From positions 390,213,483-390,277,482 of the forward strand of contig NC_053489.1 in NCBI RefSeq assembly GCF_905171775.1: a stretch of 64,000 nucleotides of DNA, given 5' to 3'. The notes beneath the pieces were generated by a model that had not been told where the DNA came from, did no database searches, and saw only the letters and a program-made list of their open reading frames with translations. Shown here piece by piece: positions 34,553 through 45,859 of this stretch. The DNA comes from Rana temporaria (taxonomy: Eukaryota > Chordata > Amphibia > Anura > Ranidae). Made by a program: the position numbers and the translations under genes. Every line of letters begins with the position of its first letter. The stretch's first letter is position 1.

Positions 34553-35520
34553 CTGTCAAAAAAAAAAAAAAAAGATGTGAGCTGGCATAGGAGAAGCAAT
34601 ATTGTCCAGTCTGGTATCCACAGAATGCCACCAAATATTTTGTTGCTGGAAAAGGCAGCTTTAGTAGTATAGTATAGCATAATAGTGTGCTAGCTTCCAG
34701 CCAGGGATCCCATTTTGTCTAAAGGATGTAGTCCAATCCTTTGCAGCGGCTTATGGCTCCATCCTGAACTGTAGAGACAGAACAGTCATTGGGACCAGCA
34801 CCCCCCTAAGTGCCACAGGAGGTGCCATCTTGGTCTTTTGGTCCACATAAGCACACTGAGTAATCTCTCCTGTCGTAAACTTTGAGCTCATCATACGGAA
34901 CATGAGAGAGTACACAATGTGCATGTGCAGTCCTCCCTTCCATGGCACTAGTCCCAATGGCTGCCCATACGTACAATACCTCAGGATGGTGCCATCAAAG
35001 ACTACAAAGCATTTTAAGAAAGGGGTCTTTAAATTTTGTTTTGGACCACATTATTTAATTACTTGTTCTACTGTGACACTTTTTTTACCGGAAATTACCT
35101 TAAACTCTCAAATATCTTCTGAAATCAGAGACCCTGTTAGGTGGCAGTTGCACAATATTTTGCAAATGTTTATCAAATGCATACTTGCAGGATAAAATAC
35201 ACTAAAATGAATTTTAATGCAAACATAATACAATACAGTAGTTATTTTCGTAAAATTTTAAAAGATGGAGTTGCGTAGAGTAAATAGATACCAAGTACAC
35301 CAAGACTGAAAATTGCACATACCCAAGGAAAAATAGTACACAAAATTCTGCAAGTACAACTGGGCAATACTTTAAAAGCCTTTCCAGGTTATTGGTTTAG
35401 GAGCTAGCCATGAATTATTGCCCTAGAATTGTCACTCTCAAATCGCACCCCTGTTAAAATGTCAGGTTTCTGTGATGTAAAAAAATGACAAAGATAAATA
35501 ATTTCAGAACATTTTCCACC
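34553..35520. other. rexo1 intron DNA, unassigned
   Basis: This is the acceptor-proximal part of the last rexo1 intron. No repeat family was recognised. At 34751-35010 the minus strand has an open stretch with CTYGQPLGLVPWKGG and LMFRMMSSKFTTGE, which I cannot assign; it might be an old pseudogene fragment or chance. Confidence 0.4.
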
Positions 35521-35524
35521 TTAA

Positions 35525-35940
35525 AACGGAGGTTCACCCTAAATATACACGTTAGCTTATCCAGATCTATGGAGTATATACATAATACCGTGAATCAGGA
35601 GGAGTATTTATTGAGACTTCTGGGTATCCCTCCCACAGGAGTGGGCATATCTTTTCTCTTCCCCAGCGTCCCAGTGTTTGCTGGGAGGTGTCCGCAATGT
35701 CTCCTGGGAGCATAGTGTCATGCTTCCCAGGAAACAAGTCGCAACGCCGATCATCGAAATCACGCAGGATTTCACTCATCGCGTGACTCATCAAGCCGGT
35801 CACGGGCCATTCACCGCTTCCTGGAAATATGTGCGTGTGGGCTTCACAATGACCACAAGCAAAATGGCAAATTCCTGCATCGTTTATAAGTTTAGACGGG
35901 GGATGATAATAAAAAAAAAACGAACGGCGCAACCTCCGCT
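35525..35940. mobile_element. TTAA-flanked short transposon (AACGGAGGTT type)
   Basis: TTAA at 35521-35524 and 35941-35944. The ends are inverted: AACGGAGGTTC on the left, AGCGGAGGTTG read inward from the right. 416 bp, no ORF of note. It belongs to a different TTAA family from T1-T12. Confidence 0.82.
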
Positions 35941-35944
35941 TTAA

Positions 35945-36198
35945 GGCTGGGTTCTTACATTTGAGCATGCAGCGCCTCTCAGCAGGGGTCTGATGCGTTT
36001 TCGTTCACCGTTTCAGGTCCGATTTCAGCCCAAATTTTGGGCTGAATCCAGACCTGAAATGGACCAAAAGATGCACAGGACCCCTGTGCAAATTCGCACC
36101 GGAGTCACTGCGGAGATAGAGAGCCGATTACAATTTCCTGCTATTGCGAATTGGATGCGGAGAAGCCACATCCAATTTGCACTAGTGTGAACCCAGCA
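35945..36198. mobile_element. TTAA-flanked short transposon (GGCTGGGTTC type)
   Basis: TTAA at 35941-35944 (shared with the previous element) and 36199-36202. Ends are GGCTGGGTTC and its inverted partner GTGTGAACCCAGCA. An inner hairpin near 36015-36062 pairs 'ttcaggtc' and 'tttcagcccaaa' with their complements. 254 bp, non-coding. Confidence 0.82.
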
Positions 36199-36292
36199 TT
36201 AAATGTGACCTATAAACTGTATAACTTTGTTGTTCAACTAACTGAAATCTTTTAGGTGGAGGGAAGTAAAAATAAAATATGGGTGCACACCC

Positions 36293-36665
36293 TTAAACTA
36301 ATACTTTGTTGAAGCACCTTTTGATTTTATTACAGCCCTCAGTCTTTTTGGATAGGAGTCTATCAGCATGGCACATTTTGACTTGGCAATATTTGCAAAA
36401 ACACTCCAAATCTGTGTATCTCCTGTGCAAAGACCTCTTCAGATCACCCCACAAATTTTCAGTTTGATTCAGGTCTGGGTTCTGGCTGGGCCATCCCAAA
36501 ACTTTAATATTCTTCTGGTGATGCCATTCCTTTGTTGATGTGGGTGTATGCTTTGTGTCGTTGTCATGCTGAAAGATAAAGTTCTTCTTAATGTTCCGCT
36601 TTCTAGCAGAAGCCTGAAGGTTTCGTGCCAATATTGACTGGTATTTGGAACTGTTCATAATTCCC
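36293..36665 (-). pseudogene. Tc1-E transposase, catalytic fragment
   Basis: The minus-strand frame shows the second and third catalytic positions (QHDNDTKHT and NLWGDL preceded by TEN). The codons upstream of about 36670 in the same open frame are from the inserted repeat and are not transposase. Confidence 0.82.
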
Positions 36666-36668
36666 TCT

Positions 36669-37300
36669 ACCTTGATAAAAAGGGGGTTTACATCCACTTT
36701 AATTTTTTTATTTAAGACAGATCTATGCCCAGTCTTGCCACAAAGAGTTAATCCAGCTCTGAGCAATCATCTTATCTTTCTTCAGATGATAGATAAAAAC
36801 AGACACACAGAAATAGGTGTCCTTTTCTTCCCCCTTGCTGTGAGTGACAGGTGATTTCCTTATCTCATGCACGAGTGTGAGGGAGGCATTCTGTGTACTT
36901 CACATCTCACCTCCTTTCTTCTTCAGCTCTCCCAGGATTGGCTGCTTCACCCCTCAGCATGATTGGTCATGCTGAAGTCATGTGGTGATTTTCTTGGGTT
37001 TTGACTGGATGTTAGTGATCATAAGGCATAATCCATGAGACCAGCAGAAGTTCAGTGTAAGAAATATCGATGCCTGGCCAAGGAGAGTGTAGAGGTGGGT
37101 AGGGAGTCTACCGACATCACCACTCCACCCGCCGAGCACTAAACAGACCTGCCCACAGAATCCAGAGTATTGCAGGGCTCCAAACAGCTAAAGGGGAGAT
37201 ATTTGACAGGTAAGAATACAATGCAGGAGGCATGTAGATTCTTATAGATCAGCACTATGGAAGACATTTAGAAATGAGAGTGGGTTTACAACCACTTTAA
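36669..37300. mobile_element. Interspersed repeat with direct 'gtggNtgtaaaccc' ends, inserted in Tc1-E
   Basis: Both ends carry GGGTTTACA(T/A)CCACTTTAA in the same orientation (36674-36692 and 37280-37299). It separates the two halves of Tc1-E. The interior has no ORF. Its class is unknown; direct rather than inverted ends argue against an ordinary short DNA transposon. Confidence 0.6.
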
Positions 37301-37804
37301 GACCCCTGTTCCAGCCCCACAGCATGATGCTGCCACCACCATGCTTCACTGTGGGTATGGTGCTCTTTTGGTAGTGTTGATTTCATGCCAAACATATCTT
37401 TTGGAATTATGGCCACAAAGTTCAACCTTGGTTTCATCAGACCATAACACATTTTCCCACATGTTTTTGGGAGACTTCAGATGTTTTTTTGAAAAATTAC
37501 GCCAGGCTTAGATGGTTTTTTTTTTGTAACTCTACCCCACAGCCTAGACATATGAAGAGTACCGGGGATTGTTGTCACATGTACCACACAGCCAGTACGT
37601 GCCAGATTTATTTGAGGCACTTTAAATGATGGCAGGTGTGTACTGACTCCTATTAAACATGAGTTTGAATGCCATTGCTTAATTCTGAACACACTAAAAG
37701 GTGGAAAAAGTTCTGAAATTATTTACCTTTGTCTCATTTTTTTTACATCACAGAAACCTGATATTTTAAACAGGGGAGTGTAGAATTTTTTTATATCTAC
37801 TGTA

Positions 37805-38440
37805 CATCCTTGGCTATAGTAGCTAAAGACTGACAGCTGAACACAGAAGTGACATAATTTACATAATTGACGGGGCAAATTGGGGATGTTACACGATCAC
37901 CTCCTGCTCTCTTAGCCAATGGCCATGACGTTTAAAAACATACCTTGGTGGATGAGGGCTTGCTTAAATTCCTTCAATTAATGCTAAATTGTGAGAGATT
38001 TTTTGGGGGGATAAAAGTTTTACATAAATAAACACAATCTGACCATTGTAAGAACCCCTATATGTGTTAAATGGTTTGTCTCCAATTGCCAATTTTGCTT
38101 GACAGTTGGAAGTTGAAAAACAGGACCTTCTAGCCAGATCACCAGTTGAGATAAAAGGAAAAAAAGGTCTAAGAAAAGGAGACCAATGCAACCACTACAT
38201 CCAAAAATCAGTAGGCCACAATAAAATAAATGTTGTGTATAATTTGTTATATTCCGCACTTAGGTGGGCTGTGCTGCTGCCTCCCTTGAGGTGGTCCCAA
38301 CTGGAACCCCCTTTAAAAATTATTTTTGTAGTTGAAGGGTTGGTGGCGCTGCCTGTCATCCGAAGAGTGGTGCTCCACAGTGTGCAAGAAGGGAGGGCGT
38401 TTTCCACTTCAGTCACCTGAAAAGTGAACCACTATTTGGG
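37805..38440. other. rexo1 intron DNA, unassigned
   Basis: No clear family. The stretch 38228-38410 (with 'ttccgcacttaggtgggctg' and 'ggttggtggcgctgcc') has the look of an interspersed repeat but I could not pair its ends. Confidence 0.4.
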
Positions 38441-40011
38441 TCGCTTATACCAGACGGCGGTGAAGGCCGACACATCCCCCCTCCCACTGAAGACGTTGAA
38501 GGAGAAGCCCGGGAGGGGCCGCTGTAAAAGAGCTAAAGAAGAAAGCACCCCCCCGGAGGAAGAGAACCAGACGGCGGTGAAGACCTGCACCCCCCCCCCC
38601 CCCCGCAGACATCGAAGAAGCAGCCCCCCCTCGTAATAGAGCTAAAGAAGAGAGAGGGGGGGCACCGGAGCTGACTAATAAATTACTTTAATAACCCTGT
38701 GTAGTGTTACCCCATACTCATTCACCCAGGGTGGGGGGCCGGCATCTGGGGGCCCCCTTATTAAAGGGGGCTTCCGGATTCCAATAAGCTCCCCTCCCGC
38801 AGACCCCGACAACCAACGGCCAGGGTTGTCGGGAAGAGGCCCTGTCCTCAAACATGGGGACAGGTGCTTTGGGGTGGGGGGGCCACAACACGCCCCCCGC
38901 CTCAAAGCACCTACCCCCCCCCCCCATGTTGAGGGCACGCGGCCTGGCACGGTTAAGGAGGGGGGGGCGCTCGCTCGTCCCCACCCCTTTCCTGACCGGC
39001 CGGGCTGCTGCTCGGATACGGGTCTGGTATGGATTTTGGAGGGGGGAACCCCACGCTGTTTTTTCGGCATCGCCGCCGGGCACACGCGATCGCTCGGTAC
39101 AGAGCGGGGACCGGGAGCAGTGTGTGTAAACACACAGCTCCCGGTCCTGTCAGCAGGGGAAATGCTGATCTTCGGTTCATACAATGTATGAACCGAGGAT
39201 CAGTGTTTCCCCTAGTGAGGCCACCCCCCCCCCCCCCCCCACAGTAAGAACACACCCAGGCATACTTAACCCCTTCCCCGCCCCCTAGTGTTAACCCCTT
39301 CACTGCCAGTGGCATTTTTATAGTAATCCAATGCATTTTTATAGCACTGATCGCTATAAAAATGCCAATGGTCCCAAAAATGTGTCAAAAGTGTCCGAAG
39401 TGTCCGCCATAATGTCGCAGTACCGGAAAAAAAATCGCTGATCGCCGCCATTACTAGTAAAAAAAAATATAATAAAAATACCCCCTATTTTGTAAACGCT
39501 ATAACTTTTGCGCAAACCAATCAATAAACGCTTATTGCGATTTTTTTTTACGAAAAATATGTAGAAGAAAACGTATCGGCCTAAACTGAGGAAAAAAAAT
39601 GTTTTTTTTATATATTTTTGGGGGATATTTATTATAGCAAAATGTAAAAAATATTATTTTTTTTCAAAATTGTCGCTCTATTTTTGTTTATAGCGCAAAA
39701 ACTAAAAACCGCAGAGGTGATCAAATACCACCAAAAGAAAGCTCTATTTGTGGGAAAAAAAGGACACCAATTTTGTTTGGGAGCCACGTCGCACGACCGC
39801 GCAATTGTCTGTTAAAGCGACGCAGTCCCGAATCGCAAAAAGTACTCTGGTCTTTGGGCAGCAATATGGTCCGGGGAGTAAGTGGTTAAAATCCATAGCA
39901 GATCCAAGCGCCTGATATGCTCCTGTAGGGGGAACCCATGGCGTTTTTTTAAATTTTAAATTTTAGCGTGGAGTTCCCCCTCAAGATTCATACCAATTGC
40001 AGCTGACATAA
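38440..40011. mobile_element. Non-autonomous transposon B, copy 2, interrupted by T7
   Basis: 38440-39065 is the reverse complement of the interior of copy 1 (11330-11690), and 39890-40011 carries the 'gtggagttccccctca' and 'ggaacccatggcg' blocks of its arm. T7 lies between. GC-rich with several C or G runs. The ends are not resolved. Confidence 0.68.
39066..39885. mobile_element. TTAA-family transposon (T7), left-truncated
   Basis: The right end GGGGAGTAAGTGG precedes TTAA at 39886-39889. Family blocks run in the same order as in T5. The left end is missing, joined to transposon B near 39066. A hairpin at about 39163-39200 (ttcatacaatgtatgaa) is kept. Confidence 0.8.
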
Positions 40012-40563
40012 GTGCACTGCGGTTAACCTGCGGTTATGTGCCGATAGCTGCGGGATTTCGCAGCTGGACGCATCCAGTTCTATTTTTTCTAGCCGCACAA
40101 AACCGCGGGGAACAAAACCGCAGGTAACCGTAGTGTGTGAATGATGTCATAGGAAAGCATTGTGTGCTTCTAGCTGTGGTAAAATCCGCAGCTAAAAAGC
40201 ACCATTCTATCCGTCCGTGTGAAAGCCCCCGAAAGGGGTTTAAAAAAAGTCACTATTTAACCCCGTGGTAATTACCAAGGCAGTGAAACTGATCAAATCA
40301 CCTGTGCAAAATAATGGAAACATAACCTGTGAGGTACTTGAGGACTTTTTTTTTTTTTTTTTTTTTTAAGTTTAACAATCACTTTAAGTAATCACAAAAG
40401 TATTGATAAATAAACCGATACACACCAAAAATTAAAAAAAATGCTCTGGTCCATAGGGGGTGTACAGGTATGAGGAACTGAATTAGTTAAAATAAGTTAC
40501 TTAGTTAAATAATAGCTATACAATTTTTTTTTTTAACCCCTGGGATGTTCTACTGATGCTTAC
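40012..40563. other. rexo1 intron DNA, GC-rich repeat fragment then AT-rich
   Basis: 40012-40230 contains alternating 'ccgcag' and 'ctgcgg' blocks and ends with 'gtgtgaaagccccc', probably a short hAT-like element. 40231-40563 is AT-rich with a T-run at 40347-40368 and leads to the splice donor of the next exon. Confidence 0.45.
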
Positions 40564-40684
40564 CGCTATCCTGTATGATACGTTTCAGATGATCTGCCAT
40601 TAATGAACGAAGTGCACGCTTGTATGGAAGACCCAGACGATGTGGAAAAACAACAGCTGTGTCAACTACGGTGAGATGAATTAG
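40564..40684 (-). CDS. rexo1: rexo1 homologue, penultimate coding exon
   Basis: On the minus strand a TTTTTTCCAG acceptor (AG at 40685-40686 on +) opens an exon of 121 nt with 40 full codons plus one base, ending at a G|GTAAGC donor. It encodes LIHLTVVDTAVVFPH, then RLGLPYKRALRSLMADHLK and RIIQDS, a characteristic block of REXO1-type exonucleases between Exo motifs II and III. Phase 0 at the start matches the exon at 61407-61545, and the one-base remainder matches the last exon. No frame damage. Confidence 0.92.
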
Positions 40685-41376
40685 CTGGAAAAAATAATAT
40701 ATTTGTAGATACTTTCAGTCAAAAGCAGTACATCAAAGGTGCCAATAAAAATTCTTGACATATTTCATAAAAAAGAGAATAAAAAAAAAAAAAAGACGAT
40801 TGTCTTTATCATGACACTTACCGTACGTCCTTTCAGTTTTTAGATCAGATTTACTAAAATCTTTTTTTTTTTTTTTAATAAGATATTTACATGGGCGCTG
40901 AGAGCAGTACACCATGAAAAACCAGCATCTTTTTGAACCCCGTAGTGACTTGTGTTTGCATACAGCCGGACTGCAAATAGGTTATAGGTGATGGTCAGTA
41001 ATAGAAGGTGTGGGAATATTCATTAGCTTAGCGTATCTTATGCTATCCCAGACTAATAAGGGGTGCTTTATATGGGGTCATCAAAGTAGTTTTGGGTAAG
41101 ACTCTATAGCAATTGAGAACACCTGGAATGCTTTGAGTCACAGTAAATCAAATCTTCAACTGTATCGCACTTCGCTGCTACCAAGGCAGACCTAAAACCT
41201 CCTTGCAGGCTCTGTATGTATCCCCTAAGGTCAAATATACAAGCTAATAAAAGAGAAACCAAGTGCACTGCATAGTGCAGGTAAAACCACTTTAATGAAT
41301 GAAAAAGGATAAAACTGCACTTACAATAAAATGGCTTGATTAGAACAAATGCAGTTTAATCCCTCTTTATCCTTAA
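40685..41376. other. rexo1 intron DNA, unassigned
   Basis: This is the start of the giant 20.7-kb intron on its 3' (acceptor) side. It is AT-rich with A or T runs at 40780 and 40862 and no recognised family. Confidence 0.45.
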
Positions 41377-43166
41377 CCATTTTAAGGACCTTGCCTGTTT
41401 TTCAGACTCGGTGTTTACAAGATTAAAACATTTTTTTTTGCTAGAAAATTACTTAGAACCCCCATACATTATATATATTTTTTCAAACACCCTAGAGAAT
41501 AAAATGGCGGTCATTGCAATTCTTTTTTGTCACACCGGATTTGCGCAAATTCACCTTTTTTAATAAAAAAAATAAGACAACAGTAAAGTTAGCCCAATTT
41601 TTGTTATATTGTGAAAGAGAATGTTATACCGAGTAAAATGATACCCAACATGTCACGCTTTAAAATTGCGCTCGCTCGTGGAATGGTATCAAACTTTTAC
41701 CCTTAAAAAATCTCCATAGGCGACGTTTAAAAAATTCTATAGGTTGCATCTTGAGAGTTACAGAGGAGGTCTAGGGCTAGAATTATTGCTCTCGCTCCAA
41801 CGATCGCGGCAATACCTCACTTGTGCGGTTTTGAACACCGTTTTCATATGCGAGCGCTACTTACGTATGCGTTTGCTTCTGCGCGCAAGCTCGTCAGGAT
41901 GGGGCGCTTTAAAAAAAAAATGGTTTTGTTTTCTTATTTTCATTTTATTAATTTTTACTGTTTTAAAAGAAAAAAAGCATGACAGGCGCTCTTAAATATG
42001 AGATCTCATATTTAGACTAAAATGCAATAAAATAAAAAAAAAAGTCATTTGAAAAAATTACAACAGGAAAATATGCCTTTAACCACTTCCCGACGGCCGT
42101 ACGACTATATACGGCCGCAGGGTGGTTCTAATTCTCTGGGGCGCCGTGTTTTCACGTCTGCCCCTTTCCTCGTTCCCTGCGCGCGCTCCCGAGCGCGCAG
42201 CGGGGAACTTCTGTGCTGGACGTGTCCCTTGGACACAGCCAATCACAGATCGCCTTGAACGGCCAATCGTAGTGGCCGTTTGCTAGGCGATCTGTGCGGC
42301 CAATGAGAGATGATCTCATATGTTTACATATGAGATCATTTCTCATTGCCGGCTCTTGCAGAGACAGCGGTGCTGTCAGGGAGAGAGGAGACGGATCTGT
42401 GTCTCTTGTACATAGAGACACAGATCGGTCACCCCCCCAGTCACCCCCTTCCCCCACAGTTAGAACACTAATTATGGTACACATTTAACCCCTTCCTCAC
42501 CCCCTAGTGTTAACCCCTTCCCTACCAGTCACATTTATACAGTAATTAGTGCATATTTATAGCACTGATTGCAGTATAAATGTGAATGGTGCCAAAAATG
42601 TGTCAAAAGTGTCCGATGTGCACGCCATAACGTTGCAGTCGCAATAAAAATCGCAGATCGCCGCCATTACTAGTAAAAAAATAAATAATAAAAATTAATA
42701 ATTCTGTCTTATCGGCCTAGACTGAGGATAAAAAAAAAAAAAAATTGAGCCATTTATTAGAGCAACAAGTAAAAATTTTTTTTTTATTTTTTCAAAATTG
42801 TCGCTCTATTTTTGTTTATAGCGCAAAAAATAAAAACCGCAGAGGTGATCAAATACCACCAAAAGAAAGCTCTATTTGTGGGAAAAAAAGGACGTCAATT
42901 TTGTTTGGGAGCCACGTCGCACGACCGCGCAATTGTCAGTTAAAGCGACGCAGTGCCGAATCGCAAAAAGTCCTCTGGGCAGGAAGGGGGTTTAAGTGCC
43001 CAGTAAGGAAGTGGTTAAGAAGCATGGGCAGAAGTGATGTTTTGACGTCGCTTCCGCCCTGCTATGCTATGGAGACGGGTGGGGGCCATCTCGCCCTCAC
43101 TCGTATCCTAGCCAGGCAGGAGGAAGGACCCGATTGCCTCCGCTGCTGCCGACGGCTCCGGTAAGG
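41377..43166. mobile_element. TTAA-family transposon (T9), second subtype, split by T8
   Basis: TTAA at 41373-41376 with terminus CCATTTTAAGGACC. The body 41377-42082 and 43019-43166 matches T6 (27993-28990) in reverse order. T8 is inserted at an internal TTAA. The right end is cut by Tc1-F at about 43167. Confidence 0.8.
42083..43014. mobile_element. TTAA-family transposon (T8), complete, nested in T9
   Basis: TTAA at 42079-42082 and 43015-43018; left terminus CCACTTCCCGACGGCC, right terminus AGGAAGTGG. 932 bp. It has inner hairpins near 42305-42345 ('gagatgatctcatatg') and 42393-42430 ('gagacggatctgtgtctc'). T6, a relative of the host T9, has 'atgctttttaa' at the equivalent site without this insertion, giving an empty-site comparison. 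Confidence 0.87.
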
Positions 43167-44158
43167 TGTATGTGTGTCAAAGTCAACAATCAAGAGAAGA
43201 CTTCACCAGAGTAAATACAAAGGGTTCACCACAAGATGTAAACCATTGGTGAGCCGCAAAAACAGGAAGGCCAGATTAGAGTTTACCAAACAACATCTAA
43301 AAAAGCCTTCACAGTTCTGGAACAACATCCTATGGACAGATGAGACCAAGATCAACTTGTACCAGAGTGATGGGATAAGAAGAGTATGGAGAAGGAAAGA
43401 ACTGCTCATGATCCAAAGCATACCACCTCATCGGTGAAGCATGGTGGTGGTAGTGTCATGGCGTGGGCATGTATGGCTGCCAATGTAACCTGTTCTCTTG
43501 TATTTATTGATGTGACTCCTGAAAAGCAGGATGAATTCTGAAGTGTTTCAGGCAATATCTGCTCATGTTCAGCCAAATGCTACAGAACTCATTGGACGGC
43601 GCTTCACAGTGCAGATGGACAATGCCCCGAAGCATACTGCGAAAGCAACCAAAAAATCTTTTAAGGGAAAGAAGTGGAATGTTATGCAATGCCAAGTCAA
43701 TCACCTGACCCCGATTGAGCATGCATTTTAGTTGCTAAAGACAAAACTGAAGGGAAAATGCCCCAAAAACCAGCAGGAACTGAAGACAGTTGCAGTAGAG
43801 GCCTGACAGAGCATCACCAGGGATGAAACCCAGCGCCTGGTGATATCTATGCGTTCCAGACTTCAGGCTTTAATTGACTGCAAAGGATTTGAAACCAAGT
43901 ATTAAAAAGTGAAAGTTTGATTTAGGATTGTTAATCTTACCCATTACTTTTGGTCCCTTAAAAAGGGGGAGGCACATGTACAAACTGTTGTAATTTCTAC
44001 ACCGTTCACCTGATTTGTATGTGAATACCCTCATATTAAAGCTGAAAGTCTGCAATTAAGGCACATCTTGTTCGTTTCATTTCAAATCCATTGTGGTGGT
44101 GTATAGAGCCAAAAATTTTAGAATTGTGTCGATGTCCGATTATTTATGGACCTGACTG
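43167..44158 (+). mobile_element. Tc1/mariner element (Tc1-F), 5'-truncated
   Basis: The 3' terminus reads TTATTTATGGACCTGACTG before TA at 44159-44160. The left end is lost. It is a different Tc1 family from Tc1-A and Tc1-D by terminus and protein. Confidence 0.87.
43170..43900 (+). pseudogene. Tc1-F transposase, broken
   Basis: Fragments in changing frames: KSTIKRRLHQSKYKGFTTRCKP (end of the DNA-binding half), LWTDETKINLYQSDGIRRVWR (first catalytic Asp), FTVQMDNAPKHTAKATK (second Asp) and TPIEHAF (Glu). Stops at about 43437, 43542 and 43731. Confidence 0.85.
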
Positions 44159-44160
44159 TA

Positions 44161-44656
44161 TCTTAGACCTTTTTGCCCATACTAATTTATAAAAGTGTCT
44201 ATCACTGAATTCTGGCATGGCTATTTGCTGGGCATATATTCATATTATAGGTTCCTTGCAAGTTTTGGGTTCCATTTCTGCCAATGGCCTTGGAGATCAG
44301 GACCAATGGTATTCTCAATGCTGAGAAATACAAGCGGATACTGATCCACCAGCCCAATCCCGACAGGAAGCCGACACTGCACAACGCTAATCACAGGCAG
44401 AGGGGCATTTTCCATGCTGCACCTGCACAGACCAGGAAAATGCCTCAATGCCTGCGATTAGAGGTGTGCAGTGTCGGCTTCCTGGCGGGATCGAGCAAGT
44501 GGGTTGGACTAGGATTCTGACTGTGCCTGAGCCGATCTCTATTTAGGAGTAGGACAGAGAGGGGAGCACAGTGAACTTGTTAAGGTGAAAGCACGCCAGG
44601 CATAAAGAAGGGCTTAGGACTTGAGTAAAACAAGAAACAGCTCATTACAGGTCAAG
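44161..44656. other. Intron DNA with a foldback repeat
   Basis: An imperfect inverted repeat pairs about 44358-44411 with 44437-44492 around 'cgacaggaagccgacactgc' and its complement, giving a hairpin of about 54 bp per arm. Around 44284-44345 a translation NGILNAEKYKRILIHQP faintly recalls a Tc1 transposase. The rest is unassigned. Confidence 0.5.
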
Positions 44657-44661
44657 GTGGC

Positions 44662-45227
44662 TGTCATAAACCTTGGAATACTGAAGTATTTCTCCTTTGA
44701 ATCTGTTACACAGTGGGGGGTCTTCTGCCCTGTCTTAAGGCTAACCCTCCCCTCCAGACGGCTCCATGGTCTGGAAGAAAAGCTGTTCTGTGTTTTGACC
44801 GTTTATGTACTTTATTTACCCCCTGGGGCTTCTGTCTCATTACACATATATCAGTCCTCCTATTTAAGCTATCGGACCAATCCCTGCTGACCCCGTTTCA
44901 AGTCCTCATTTGCATGGCCAAGAGGACATAATTGAGAACTACAATGTACTTTATAATTGACCAATAGGAAAGTGCTTGTTGGGGGCAGGGTGTTCAAACT
45001 GCCCTGTATAAAAGTGTGTGTGCATCCAATAAAATAGTTGCCTGTTTGAACTTACATACAGCCTTGCCTGGTGTTTGTTCTGAGCTATCACAACTGGATT
45101 CGAACGGCACATAGCTGTAGTTTGAATCCCGGAGCATCGGATGACTGAACCATCAGACGTTGCGATCTGCAATCTGATTCAATAGCAGGGGAGGAGTGTC
45201 GGGAGAGTGGAACAGGGGCTCGTTACA
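44662..45227 (+). repeat. 5' LTR of Gmr1 copy 2
   Basis: Starts TGTCATAAACC and ends CGTTACA. A likely core promoter is the 'tgtataaaagtg' at about 45004-45015 and a polyadenylation signal AATAAA lies at about 45028. Followed directly by the primer-site region. Confidence 0.9.
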
Positions 45228-45250
45228 TTGGTTGGCAGCGGTGGGATCTG
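45228..45250 (+). other. Putative primer binding site of Gmr1 copy 2
   Basis: Directly after the 5' LTR comes TTGGTTGGCAGCGGTGGGAT. A TGG one base inside the LTR border fits pairing with a tRNA CCA end, but I cannot name the tRNA. Confidence 0.5.
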
Positions 45251-45664
45251 CTCTCCAATTACTGGGGCACTCCAAACCACCACAGTCAATGAACAGCTAT
45301 GCAGCCTGCAGGAGAGCCAGGCTGAAAGACTTGAGAGCCGTGGAGGGACCGGTGGGACAAAGAACAAGGCCACCCTGATCAGTGAGCTAGCCGAGATGGA
45401 TCAGAGGGATGGTGATGCAGGACCCCGGTCAGTTGAAGACTTGCTTCAGCAACGAGTTCGAGAGCGGTTGGCATTATATGGTGCTAACCCATCAGAGACC
45501 GCCATACAGAATGCCATTAGAGACACCCAGCTGCAGGATGAGCGACAAGAGAGAGAACTAGAGCGGCAACATGAGCGGAGAATGGCAGAAATACAGCAAT
45601 CGGAGACAACGCCTAAAGATGCATCGCCTTTCCGTAAGTTGCCCTTTTCGGGCGTTCAAACTAT
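45251..45664 (+). pseudogene. Gmr1 copy 2 gag, N-terminal part
   Basis: An open frame encodes a Glu/Gln/Arg-rich coiled-coil-prone protein (SVEDLLQQRVRERLALYG, then RQERELERQHERRMAE). It continues after the TTAA insertion with EGEEEIEAFLRDF. No enzymatic motif. The open frame upstream of 45228 is LTR and not part of gag; the first plausible ATG in frame is uncertain. Confidence 0.72.
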
Positions 45665-45859
45665 TTAACCACTTAAAAGACCGCCTCCTGCACATATATG
45701 TCGGCAAAATGGCACAACTGGGCACAAGCACGTACCTGTACGTCCTCTTTAAGTGCCCAGCCGTGGGTCGCGGGCACGCGCCCCCGGTCCGAAGCTCCGT
45801 GACCGCGGCCCCGATCGGTCCCCGGAGCTGAAGAATGAGGAGAGCTGTGTGTAAACACA

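Larger units (their letters stand above)
36262..37802 (-). mobile_element. Tc1/mariner element (Tc1-E), reverse, interrupted
   Basis: The terminus at the right (minus-strand 5' end) is CAGTAGATATAAAAAAATTC at 37802, followed by TA. The left end is truncated near 36262. The transposase is split: 36293-36665 carries FQHDNDTKHTPTSTKEW and WPSQNPDLNQTENLWGDL; the upstream part at about 37300-37690 is degraded and largely deleted. A different repeat occupies about 36669-37300. Confidence 0.87.

Noticed and set aside
38718..39191. Overlapping Pro/Gly-rich frames of about 120-170 codons on both strands
   Set aside because: They come from GC-rich transposon B and T7, also seen mirrored at 11310-11601; no conserved domain.
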